A DNA stretch of 64,000 bases. Source: Sinorhizobium chiapasense (lineage in GTDB: Bacteria; Pseudomonadota; Alphaproteobacteria; Rhizobiales; Rhizobiaceae). The first letter of the stretch is position 1. Every line of letters starts with the position of its first letter. Positions 9,133-18,903 of this stretch are shown here, in pieces. The stretch covers positions 558,001-622,000 of the forward strand of contig NZ_CP133148.1 of the NCBI RefSeq assembly GCF_036488675.1, in the 5' to 3' direction. The notes beneath the pieces are model-generated. The model was not told the DNA's origin. It did no database searches and saw nothing but the letters and a program-made list of their open reading frames with translations. A program made the position numbers and the translations under genes.

Positions 9133-9148
9133 GAGACGGGGAGAGCAG

Positions 9149-10366
9149 GTGTCGGGAAGACTTGTTGTTGTCGGCGGCGGTCAGGCCGCGTTCGCCTTGG
9201 TTGCCAAACTTCGCGCTTTGAAGGACGAGCGGCCAGTGACGATCGTTGCCTCGGAGGCAAGCCTTCCCTACCAGCGGCCGCCCCTCTCCAAGAAATATCT
9301 GCTCCGCGAAACGACACTCGATCGGCTGCTCTATCGGCCAGAGGCCTGGTATTCGGAGCACGACATCGACATTCGCCTTTCGACGACCGTCACACGCATC
9401 GACCGTGGGCAGAAACAGGTAACTTTGAGCGACGGATCGGTGCTCGGCTATGAGACGCTTGCCTTCGCGACCGGGGCGACTCCGCGTCGACTGCCCGCCT
9501 CGGTCGGTGGCGATCTGGCCGGCGTCTACGTCGTACGGGACTTCAAGGATGCCGACGTGCTGGCCGAGGAAATGCGGCCCGGGCGCCGCGCGCTGGTGGT
9601 GGGCGGGGGCTATATCGGTCTTGAGGCTGCCGCGGTCGCCCGCACCTGCGGCATGGAAGTAACCGTCATCGAAATGGCGGACCGCATCCTGCAGCGGGTC
9701 GCCTCGGCCGCGACCTCCGAGATTGTTCGAGAGATCCATCGCTCGCGCGGGGTCGACATTCGCGAGCGCACGGGCCTCCATCGCCTTATCGGCGAGGACG
9801 GGCGTGTCATGGGGGCCGAGCTCGCCGACGGCTCCGTCATTCCCGTCGACATCGTGATCGTCGGCATCGGGGTGGCGCCGAACGATGCACTCGCACACGA
9901 TGCCGGCCTCGAAACGGCGAATGGCATCATCGTCGACAGCCACGGCCGAACCTCCGATCCGGCGATCTTTGCCATGGGCGACTGCGCGGTCTTGCCGTGG
10001 CAGGGCATGCGGATCCGCCTGGAATCGGTTCAGAACGCCGTCGACCAGGCGGAGGCGATTGCTGCGATCCTCGCCGGCAGCTCAGAGCCCTACGATCCGA
10101 AGCCCTGGTTCTGGTCGGACCAATACGACGTGAAGCTCCAGATCGCCGGCTTCGGTCTCGGCCACGACGAAACACTTGTCCGTCCGGGCCAGCGTGAAGG
10201 CAGCGTATCGGTCTGGTATTTCCGCCAGGGCAGGTTCATCGCCGTCGATGCCATCAACGACGCCAAGGCCTATGTGACGGGAAAGAAGCTGCTCGAAACC
10301 GGCACAACGCCGGATCGCGCGAAACTCGCCGATCCTGACACCGACCTCAAGTCGCTGCTCGTATAG
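9149..10366 (+). CDS. FAD-dependent ferredoxin/rubredoxin-reductase-type oxidoreductase
   Basis: Flavoprotein that probably passes electrons from NAD(P)H to a ferredoxin or rubredoxin partner. Domains in order: FAD-binding Rossmann fold (VVVGGGQAAF), a second dinucleotide fold (ALVVGGGYIGLEAA), the FAD-closing motif (IFAMGDCA), and a C-terminal reductase domain (FWSDQYDVKLQIAG). I choose the GTG at 9149 because GGGGAGAG lies 5-12 nt upstream and because the ATG at 9125 belongs to a repeat. That gives 405 residues, the usual length. No ferredoxin or P450 gene is adjacent, so the partner is unknown. Confidence 0.88.
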   Translation: MSGRLVVVGGGQAAFALVAKLRALKDERPVTIVASEASLPYQRPPLSKKYLLRETTLDRLLYRPEAWYSEHDIDIRLSTTVTRIDRGQKQVTLSDGSVLGYETLAFATGATPRRLPASVGGDLAGVYVVRDFKDADVLAEEMRPGRRALVVGGGYIGLEAAAVARTCGMEVTVIEMADRILQRVASAATSEIVREIHRSRGVDIRERTGLHRLIGEDGRVMGAELADGSVIPVDIVIVGIGVAPNDALAHDAGLETANGIIVDSHGRTSDPAIFAMGDCAVLPWQGMRIRLESVQNAVDQAEAIAAILAGSSEPYDPKPWFWSDQYDVKLQIAGFGLGHDETLVRPGQREGSVSVWYFRQGRFIAVDAINDAKAYVTGKKLLETGTTPDRAKLADPDTDLKSLLV

Positions 10367-10538
10367 GCGGCGCCATCGCTCGGAATTCGGAGACTGTTAA
10401 CGACGAAAGCACTGTTCCGTTTCGGAATGGCGCTTTTCGGCGGATCTTCACGCTTCCTTAAACGGCCAAACGTCAACAGATGGCAACCGAGCGGAAGCAG
10501 GTGTCCTGCGCCCCCCGCACTGCTTATTTGGGCGATCT

Positions 10539-13334
10539 GTGATGTTCAAGATCCTGACATGCCTCGTGGTGGAACACGATCCGCGACTGGTCGTACTGGC
10601 AGCGTTGATTTGCTTCCTGTCGAGTTTTGGCGCTGTCACTTTGCTTCAGCGTGCGCGTACGTCGGACGGCTGGCCGCGGGCGACTTGGATCGCCGCCGCC
10701 GGCATCGCCAGCGGCTTCGGGATCTGGGCCACCCACTTCATCGCCATGCTTGCCTATGACCCGGGTGTCGTGGTCGGCTATAAGGTAAACCTCACGACCC
10801 TTTCGCTGGCGGTGGCAATCGTCCTGACGACATCGGCCCTCGGCATCGCGACCTATGTGACGGGACGTGCCGGCTTTCTGTTCGGCGGGCTGGTACTTGG
10901 CGCCGGCGTCGCCTCGATGCATTTTCTCGGGATGACCGCGCTTGACGTCTCCGGGGCTATCCGCTGGGATGCGACGCTTGTCGTCTTTTCGATCCTTGCC
11001 GGATCGCTGTTCGATGTGGCAGCGCTCTTTGCGGTCGCCCGCAGCGAACAGCCGCAGGCGGCCAAGTTGCTTGCGACATCTGCAATGACGCTTGGCATCG
11101 TGGTGCTGCATTTTACGGCGATGGGCGCGGTGACGATCGAAGCCGGGCCAGGGGCCGAGGAGAACGGCGGCATGATGCAGCCGCATCTCTTGGCTTTCGT
11201 CATTGCCGGAACGGCATTCTTCCTGCTGTCGATCGTTCTGATTGCCGCCGGTTTCGCCCGTCAGGCGGAATCTCTGGCGGCCGCCTCGGAAAAGGAGTTT
11301 TCCCGCTTCGTCCGGAGCGTCAAGGACTATGCGATCTGCATGCTCGACATTGATGGCCACGTGACCAGTTGGAATGCCGGCGCCGAGGCGAACAAGGGGT
11401 ACACGGCCGAGGAGATCATCGGCAAGAATTTTGCCTGCTTCTACGCACCGGATGAGAGGCAGGCCAACCTGCCGCAACAGGCGCTTCGCCTCGCCCTTCT
11501 CGACGGAAAATACGAGGCGGAAGGTTGGCGCTATCGCAAGGATGGCACGCCCTTCTGGGCGCATGTGGTGATCGAGCCGATCATCGATGAAGCCGGACGG
11601 CACGCCGGCTTCATCAAGATCGCCAAGGACATCTCCAAGGAAAAGGCCAACGCCGACCGCATCGCCGAGGTCAGCAAGAATCTCGACATTGCGTTGGAGA
11701 ACATGACACAGGGCATATGCCTGTTCGACAAGGCCGACCGCCTGCTGATTTCGAACAGGCGTTGCCTCGAGATCTTCAATCTCTCCGAATCGATGGCCGG
11801 CAAAGGACTGACATTCCGGGAAATTCTCGAACGGGCTTTTGCCAGCGCCTATCCCGACCCGGCGATCGCCGGGGCCAAGGCTGACGCGGCCTATCAGAAA
11901 CACCGCGTAGACATTGTCGGCAAGGGCGGAGCCGACCTCGTCGAGAAGCTGCCGAACGGGCGTTCGATCCTGACGAAGCACCGCATGTTGCCGGACGGCG
12001 GCTGGGTTTCCACCTATGAAGACATCACCGAGCGACTGGACTCCGAGGAACAGATTTCGTTCCTCGCCCGACACGACAGCCTCACGGGGCTACCCAATCG
12101 TCTGCAGTTCAACAGCTATCTCGAAGAAGAGCTCGATGCCGCTGCCTGGTTCTCGCGGAAGGTGGCCGTCATCGGCATCGACCTGAACAAGTTCAAGGAA
12201 GTCAACGATTTGCACGGCCACGCGGCGGGCGACTTCGTGCTGGTCACGATCGCGCAGCGGGTGAAGGCGCATCTTCAGGAGGGCGAGTTCATTGCCCGTT
12301 TCGGTGGCGACGAATTTGCGGCGGTGAAGCGTTTCGAGGAACTTGCCGAGCTCCACGATTTCCTGCAGCGCATTGAAAATTGCCTGCATGAGGAAATGCG
12401 TTTCGGCGATTTCGAGCTGAAATCCGGCGGCAGCATGGGCGTCGCGATCTATCCGCAGGACGCAGAAACCGCCGACACGCTGATCAACAATGCCGATCTC
12501 GCCATGTATCGCGCCAAGGCGGCACTGAACCAGACGGTCTGCTTCTACGAGGTTTCAATGGACGAGGCGGCGCGCAAGCGCCGGGCACTCGCCAACGACC
12601 TCTGGGACGCGGTCGACAAGGGGCAACTGGCGCTTCACTATCAGGTGCAGAAATCGGTGATGACCGGCGATGTCACCGGCTATGAAGTGCTGCTGCGCTG
12701 GCATCATCCTGAGCGCGGCATGGTTCCGCCGAACGAATTCATCCCGCTGGCCGAAGAATGCGGCGCGATCCTGCCGATCGGTGAATGGGTCTTGCGCGAG
12801 GCCTGCCGCGAGGCGGCCGGATGGGACAGCCAACATAAGATTGCCGTCAATATCTCGCCGGTGCAGTTGGCCAATGGCGACATCGTCAGCCTCGTCCAAC
12901 AGGTGCTCGTGGAAACCGGGCTCAACCCGAGGCGGCTCGAACTGGAAATCACCGAATCCACCATCATCGACGACAAGGAGCGCGCGCTGCTGACGCTCCG
13001 CCGGATCAAGGAACTTGGCGTCACTATCGCCATCGACGACTTCGGCACCGGTTATTCGTCGCTCGAGACATTGCGGTCGTTCCCCTTCGACAAGATCAAG
13101 CTCGACAAGAGCTTCATGTGGGAGGTCGAAGGCAGCCCCCAGGCCAAGGCGATCGTCCGGGCCATCCTCGCCCTCGGACAAAGCCTTTCCGTGCCGGTCC
13201 TCGCCGAGGGCGTCGAAACGCAAAAGCAGCTCGACATTCTTCAAGCGGAGGGTTGTGACGAGGCGCAGGGCTACCTCCTCGGGCGACCAGCACCGATCGC
13301 CACAGCCGCGGGCACTCGAGCCGCCGTCGCTTGA
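10539..13334 (+). CDS. MHYT-PAS-PAS-GGDEF-EAL cyclic-di-GMP protein
   Basis: Membrane-bound sensor likely able to make and degrade c-di-GMP. The 931 residues show an N-terminal seven-helix MHYT domain with three motif repeats (ATHFIAM, SMHFLGM, LHFTAM; proposed metal or gas sensing). Two PAS domains follow (about 265-370 and 385-500), then GGDEF (residues 589-593, FGGDEF intact) and an EAL domain. The EAL signature is EVL at 716-718, but the other catalytic residues look present (NIS, ELEITES, DDFGTG, IKLDKSF, EGVET, QGYLLG). No RxxD inhibitory site precedes GGDEF. Net activity cannot be read from sequence. Confidence 0.94.
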   Translation: MMFKILTCLVVEHDPRLVVLAALICFLSSFGAVTLLQRARTSDGWPRATWIAAAGIASGFGIWATHFIAMLAYDPGVVVGYKVNLTTLSLAVAIVLTTSALGIATYVTGRAGFLFGGLVLGAGVASMHFLGMTALDVSGAIRWDATLVVFSILAGSLFDVAALFAVARSEQPQAAKLLATSAMTLGIVVLHFTAMGAVTIEAGPGAEENGGMMQPHLLAFVIAGTAFFLLSIVLIAAGFARQAESLAAASEKEFSRFVRSVKDYAICMLDIDGHVTSWNAGAEANKGYTAEEIIGKNFACFYAPDERQANLPQQALRLALLDGKYEAEGWRYRKDGTPFWAHVVIEPIIDEAGRHAGFIKIAKDISKEKANADRIAEVSKNLDIALENMTQGICLFDKADRLLISNRRCLEIFNLSESMAGKGLTFREILERAFASAYPDPAIAGAKADAAYQKHRVDIVGKGGADLVEKLPNGRSILTKHRMLPDGGWVSTYEDITERLDSEEQISFLARHDSLTGLPNRLQFNSYLEEELDAAAWFSRKVAVIGIDLNKFKEVNDLHGHAAGDFVLVTIAQRVKAHLQEGEFIARFGGDEFAAVKRFEELAELHDFLQRIENCLHEEMRFGDFELKSGGSMGVAIYPQDAETADTLINNADLAMYRAKAALNQTVCFYEVSMDEAARKRRALANDLWDAVDKGQLALHYQVQKSVMTGDVTGYEVLLRWHHPERGMVPPNEFIPLAEECGAILPIGEWVLREACREAAGWDSQHKIAVNISPVQLANGDIVSLVQQVLVETGLNPRRLELEITESTIIDDKERALLTLRRIKELGVTIAIDDFGTGYSSLETLRSFPFDKIKLDKSFMWEVEGSPQAKAIVRAILALGQSLSVPVLAEGVETQKQLDILQAEGCDEAQGYLLGRPAPIATAAGTRAAVA

Positions 13335-13438
13335 TGCGGCTGCGGCGGTGGGGCCAGGGGCCGAAGGGAGTGGGTGACGTCAGGAGTTGCGCAGTTTCAT
13401 AGAGTTAGGCCACTGCTTCAATGAAACCATGAAACGAC

Positions 13439-13867
13439 CTATTGCCTCAGCATCGCCTGCGCGCCCTCGACCAGAAAACGCGGGAAGAAGAAGACTCCCA
13501 GCATCGAGCCTGAATAGCGCTCTTCCAGGCCGGACGACTCGCCGATGCAGAAGAGCGGCTGCCTTTGCCCCGTTTCGAGGATGATCGTCGTGGAAAAGCA
13601 GAAGGTCGAGGAGGACGTTGCCGCCTGCTCGAAAAGCTCGAGGACGTGATTGCGATCGGCCGGATCGTAACAGCGGACGAAATTGAGCAATCCGCACTCG
13701 TTCTCGCGCAGACCGTGAATGGCTGCAGCCTTGTCGCCGAGGACGAAGAGGCCTGTCGTGAGATCGCCGGACCAGCCCTCGGAAACGCAGAATTGCCCAG
13801 GTATATCCTGATACGGGAGGCCGTGAACGCCGGAGGAGAGGGAATTTGCTCTTGCGATCTTAAACAC
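13439..13867 (-). CDS. PAS-like single-domain orphan protein, paralogue B
   Basis: A 142-residue soluble protein, the same length as the gene at 3854-4282 and homologous to it. Shared blocks are GLFVLG, CGLLNFVR, DPADRNHVLELFEQA, SSTFCFST, GQRQPLFCIGES and GVFFFPR. Both are on the minus strand and they flank a 9-kb block holding the his genes and the MHYT-GGDEF-EAL gene. Its 3' end lies about 105 bp from the stop of the GGDEF-EAL gene, convergently. A stand-alone PAS-like domain could deliver a signal to a partner in trans, perhaps a neighbouring c-di-GMP enzyme; that is inference. Confidence 0.7.
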   Translation of the reverse strand: MFKIARANSLSSGVHGLPYQDIPGQFCVSEGWSGDLTTGLFVLGDKAAAIHGLRENECGLLNFVRCYDPADRNHVLELFEQAATSSSTFCFSTTIILETGQRQPLFCIGESSGLEERYSGSMLGVFFFPRFLVEGAQAMLRQ

Positions 13868-14304
13868 GGCCTACCCCAGAATATGCCCCGGCGACCCGTC
13901 CGTACCTAAACCCGGACAGACGCATTCCCAAAAAAGACCGCTCTCTACTGCCTGCCCGGAGGACGAACGCACTCGCAGGGCCATGCTGATCTCCTTGTGG
14001 ATCGGTCCGACGCAGAAATGACCGCCCGCCAAGCGAAGTCATTTCGCAAGAAGGTCGGCTATGTTGCGATCAACTATTCTATAAGCTTTGGTGATGATGT
14101 TCTCTGCGGGAACCAGGTACACAAACCGGGCATCGAAAATCGAGCAATGCGCGCTCAGTTGTGTTTGCTTTCTGGTCTCGCGTGAATCTGGCGTTCACTT
14201 GCGGCGCTGTTATAATTCGTTTTTTTCCGACTTCAACGGTTTTTTCCGCAATTTTGAGCGGTGGTTTCTTTTTCCCGCGCGTTGTTCGGGATCGGTCACT
14301 TGGT
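13868..14304. other. Intergenic stretch with no supported gene
   Basis: This gap between the PAS-like gene B and the groEL terminator is locally AT-richer (around 14050-14280) than its surroundings. The open frames here are short, arginine-rich and lack ribosome sites. I see no repeat, tRNA or clear promoter. An unrecognised small RNA cannot be excluded. Confidence 0.5.
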
Positions 14305-14344
14305 TTGACAAAAAGCAAAAGGGGCGGCTCGAAAGCCGCCCCTT
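14305..14344 (-). terminator. Intrinsic terminator of groES-groEL
   Basis: AAGGGGCGGCT at 14319-14329 pairs perfectly with 14334-14344 around a 4-nt loop. Read on the minus strand, the stem is followed by TTTTGCTTTTTG. It lies 66 bp past the groEL stop. Confidence 0.85.
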
Positions 14345-14388
14345 CAGTTCCGGTACCGGAATGACTCACGCGATGCTTTGAGCATCAC

Positions 14389-16095
<1,707 letters not shown>

Positions 16096-16122
16096 TTACG
16101 GAAGTTGGAGGGTGCCGGCCGA

Positions 16123-16419
16123 TCAGCCGATGATGCCCATGATGTCGGCTTCCTTCATGATCAGAAGGTCTTCGCCGTTGATCTTGACTTCGGTGCCGGA
16201 CCACTTGCCGAACAGGACGCGGTCGCCAGCCTTGACATCGAGCGGAACGACCTTGCCGCTTTCGTCACGGGCGCCCGAACCGACAGCCACGATTTCGCCT
16301 TCCTGCGGCTTTTCCTTTGCGGTGTCCGGAATGATGATGCCGCCCTTGGTCTTTTCCTCAGACTCGACGCGGCGGACGACAACGCGGTCGTGCAGCGGAC
16401 GGAAGTTGGTGCTTGCCAT
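16123..16419 (-). CDS. groS: 10-kDa co-chaperonin GroES
   Basis: Lid of the GroEL chamber. The 98-residue protein has the N-terminal [14 protein letters not shown], the mobile loop [14 protein letters not shown], and the closing [17 protein letters not shown]. It is the first gene of the groES-groEL operon, with a heat-shock-type promoter and a CIRCE operator upstream. Confidence 0.98.
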   Translation of the reverse strand: MASTNFRPLHDRVVVRRVESEEKTKGGIIIPDTAKEKPQEGEIVAVGSGARDESGKVVPLDVKAGDRVLFGKWSGTEVKINGEDLLIMKEADIMGIIG

Positions 16420-16476
16420 TGTCTAATCCCTCGATCAAATGACATTGCGGATCGTTCATCGACCCGGTGGATGGTG

Positions 16477-16503
16477 TTAGCACTCATATCTTAGGAGTGC
16501 TAG
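16477..16503 (-). promoter_or_regulatory. CIRCE operator (HrcA binding site)
   Basis: TTAGCACTC-N9-GAGTGCTAG at 16477-16503, one mismatch from the consensus inverted repeat TTAGCACTC-N9-GAGTGCTAA. It lies between the predicted -10 element and the groES start. HrcA binding there would repress groES-groEL outside heat stress. hrcA itself is not in the window. Confidence 0.95.
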
Positions 16504-16508
16504 CGCCG

Positions 16509-16540
16509 CCGAAATAGGACCGCGCGCTGAACGAGTCAAG
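16509..16540 (-). promoter_or_regulatory. groES-groEL heat-shock-type promoter
   Basis: On the minus strand, CTTGAC (16540-16535) and CTATTT (16517-16512) are separated by 17 nt. The extended -10 CCTATTTCGG fits the alphaproteobacterial heat-shock pattern CYTATNTNNG that I recall from Agrobacterium groESL, so RpoH and/or the housekeeping sigma may use it. CIRCE begins 5 bp downstream, over the expected start site. Confidence 0.75.
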
Positions 16541-16813
16541 GATCGGCCGAGAGATTTTTTGCTGCTTCGTGATCGTCGACATGGGGCGGGCTTTTCTTTC
16601 TGACGATCGCCGCTGCCGCCTTGCTGTTGTGGTGGAAGCGCGGAATTTACCAGACCTTGGCCATCTGCGCCGCTGCTCAGATCTTTCTGACGCAGTCGGC
16701 TACATTGTGCGGCCGAATTCTTGGGAAGCGCGGCGTTTTTCTGAGCGCGAGACTTGTATTCTTTGCCCTTCCTTGCGATGTGAGCCGAGAAGCCGAGTTT
16801 GCGGGAAGCCAAT
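16541..16813. other. Intergenic region without a supported gene
   Basis: Divergent gap between the groES promoter and the HAD phosphatase gene. The only open frames are low-complexity, and I see no repeat element. It should contain the promoter for the HAD-ribF pair, but I cannot identify it with confidence. Confidence 0.4.
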
Positions 16814-17662
16814 ATGGCCGTAAGGATCAACAGTTTTCGGGAAATCACCAGCCGATACGACGTGGTGCTCTGCGATGTCTGGGGCGTTCTTCACAATGGC
16901 GTCCAGGCCTTCGCCTCGGCTTGCGAAGCGCTGGCGGAGGCGCGCGCGCGCGGCCTGACTGTCGTCCTCATCACCAATTCGCCGCGGCCTCATCCCGGCG
17001 TCAAGGTGCAGATCCGCGGCCTCGGTGTTGCGGACGAAGCCTACGACCGCATCGTTACGTCTGGCGACGTCACGCGGGCGTTGATCTCGGCGGCTGCGAA
17101 ACGCATCTTCTTCATCGGGGCCGAGCGCGATCTTCCGTTGCTCGAAGGTCTCGGCACCGAGATCGTTGCGGCGGAGGATGCGGAGACGATCGTCTGCGCC
17201 GGCTTTTATGACGATGAAACCGAAACGCCCGAACATTACCGCGCAACGTTGACGGGGCTCGCCAAGCGAAAGATCCCGTTCATCTGCGCCAATCCCGACC
17301 TCGTCGTGGAGCGCGGGCATCGGCTGATCCCCTGTGCCGGTGCCATCGCCAAGCTCTATGAGGAACTGGGCGGCGAGGCCCGCATTGCGGGCAAGCCCTA
17401 TATCGCGATCTACCGCGCCGCCCTGGCTGAAGCGAAGGCCGCGCGCGGTGCATTCGACCTGTCGCGTGTCATCGCGATCGGCGACGGCATGCCGACCGAT
17501 GTGAAGGGCGCGCAGGACGCGGGCTTCGACCTGCTCTATATCAGCGCAGGCATTCATGCGCAGGAATACATGCATGAAAGCCGCACCGACGAGGCGAAAC
17601 TTGCTGCCTTCCTGAAAAGGGAAGGGGCTGCGCCGAAGTGGTGGATGCCGCGGCTTGGCTGA
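16814..17662 (+). CDS. HAD superfamily class IIA hydrolase (NagD-like)
   Basis: Probable cytosolic sugar-phosphate or nucleotide phosphatase. Motif I is DVWGVLHNG, in which the first Asp is the nucleophile; motif II is LITNSPRP; the C-terminal motif IV is IGDGMPTDVKGAQDAGFD. The cap lies between them, as in class IIA. I start at the ATG at 16814 because GGGAAG precedes it by 5 nt; a TTG lies 15 bp upstream. The protein is about 282 residues. ribF begins 13 bp after the stop, so the two are probably co-transcribed, which may hint at a flavin-related phosphatase role (inference). Confidence 0.88.
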   Translation: MAVRINSFREITSRYDVVLCDVWGVLHNGVQAFASACEALAEARARGLTVVLITNSPRPHPGVKVQIRGLGVADEAYDRIVTSGDVTRALISAAAKRIFFIGAERDLPLLEGLGTEIVAAEDAETIVCAGFYDDETETPEHYRATLTGLAKRKIPFICANPDLVVERGHRLIPCAGAIAKLYEELGGEARIAGKPYIAIYRAALAEAKAARGAFDLSRVIAIGDGMPTDVKGAQDAGFDLLYISAGIHAQEYMHESRTDEAKLAAFLKREGAAPKWWMPRLG

Positions 17663-17675
17663 CGGGAAGACGGAT

Positions 17676-18659
17676 ATGACGGTTTTTCATCGCAACGAAA
17701 CCCGTGATCCGCTTCCGGAGCGCCTGCGCGGCGGCGTCATCGCAATCGGCAATTTCGATGGCGTTCATCGCGGCCATCAGTCGGTCTTGAACAGGGCGCT
17801 GGAAGAAGCGGCAATACGCGGCGTTCCGGCGCTTGTCCTGACTTTCGAGCCGCATCCGCGCACCGTCTTTAGGCCGGACACGCCGGTCTTTCGTCTGACA
17901 CCCGCGCCGCTCAAGGCCAGCATCCTCGAAGGCATGGGTTTTGGCGCCGTCATCGAATACCCCTTTGACCGAACCTTCTCCCAGCTTTCCGCGTCCGACT
18001 TCATCCATCGCATTTTGCGCGAATGGCTGCATGCGTCCCATGTGGTCACCGGCTTCGACTTCCATTTCGGCAAGGGGCGCGAAGGCGGCCCGGCATTCCT
18101 GATGGCGGCCGGCGAGCGGGAGGGGTTTGGCGTCACGCTCGTCGATGCCTTCCGCGATGAAAATGCCTCAGTGATATCGTCGAGCTTCATCCGTTCGTTG
18201 CTCGCCGAAGGCGACGTCGTGCACGCTGCCGGACTCCTTGGCTATCGCTATACCGTCGAAGCGGAAGTGATCGGCGGCAAGCAGCTCGGCCGCGCGCTCG
18301 GCTTTCCGACCGCCAACATGAGGCTGCCGCCGGAAGCGGAGCTCAAGAATGGCATCTACGCCGTGCGGTTCCGTCGTCCGGACGGTTCTCTCTACGGCGG
18401 CGTCGCAAGCTTCGGCCGCCGCCCGACTGTCGACAGCGATGGCGAACCGCTGCTCGAGACCTTCGTCTTCGACTATTCCGGTGACCTTTACGGCGAAGTC
18501 TGCAGCGTTTCCTTCTTCGGTCACCTCCGCGACGAGCTCAAGTTCGATGGGTTGGAGCCGCTGATGGCGCAGATCAAGCGCGACGAGGAAGAGGCGCGCC
18601 TGCTCCTTTCCGGCGTGCAGCCCTTGAGCGAGATCGACCGGAGGCTCAATTTTGCCTGA
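17676..18659 (+). CDS. ribF: Bifunctional riboflavin kinase / FAD synthetase
   Basis: Converts riboflavin to FMN and then FAD. The 327-residue protein has the N-terminal nucleotidyltransferase domain with GNFDGVHRGHQ (HxGH-type motif) and SSSFIRSLLAEGD, then the riboflavin kinase domain with GRALGFPTANM and NGIYAV. The ATG at 17676 follows GGGAAG; a TTG at 17655 would overlap the previous gene and is less likely. It follows the HAD hydrolase closely, and ileS starts 244 bp later in the same direction. Confidence 0.96.
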   Translation: MTVFHRNETRDPLPERLRGGVIAIGNFDGVHRGHQSVLNRALEEAAIRGVPALVLTFEPHPRTVFRPDTPVFRLTPAPLKASILEGMGFGAVIEYPFDRTFSQLSASDFIHRILREWLHASHVVTGFDFHFGKGREGGPAFLMAAGEREGFGVTLVDAFRDENASVISSSFIRSLLAEGDVVHAAGLLGYRYTVEAEVIGGKQLGRALGFPTANMRLPPEAELKNGIYAVRFRRPDGSLYGGVASFGRRPTVDSDGEPLLETFVFDYSGDLYGEVCSVSFFGHLRDELKFDGLEPLMAQIKRDEEEARLLLSGVQPLSEIDRRLNFA

Positions 18660-18903
18660 GTGCTGATGGGAGGACGCTCGTCCTTTCCTGAGCCAAAGAA
18701 TTCGGCCCAGCGACGCTGGCGGACCTTTTCAAAAGGCTGAAAACGCCTTAAAGAACCGGGCACTATGACCCGGCACCGTCGATTGATCGTCGATCAGCGA
18801 ATTATTGGCCCGGCCCTCCGCGCGCGCTAGACCGCCGGCGGGTCCGGGATTTTGGCGTTTTTCACGCCCCCCAAGTCATCTTTGAGACAGAGACCCGTTC
18901 CGC

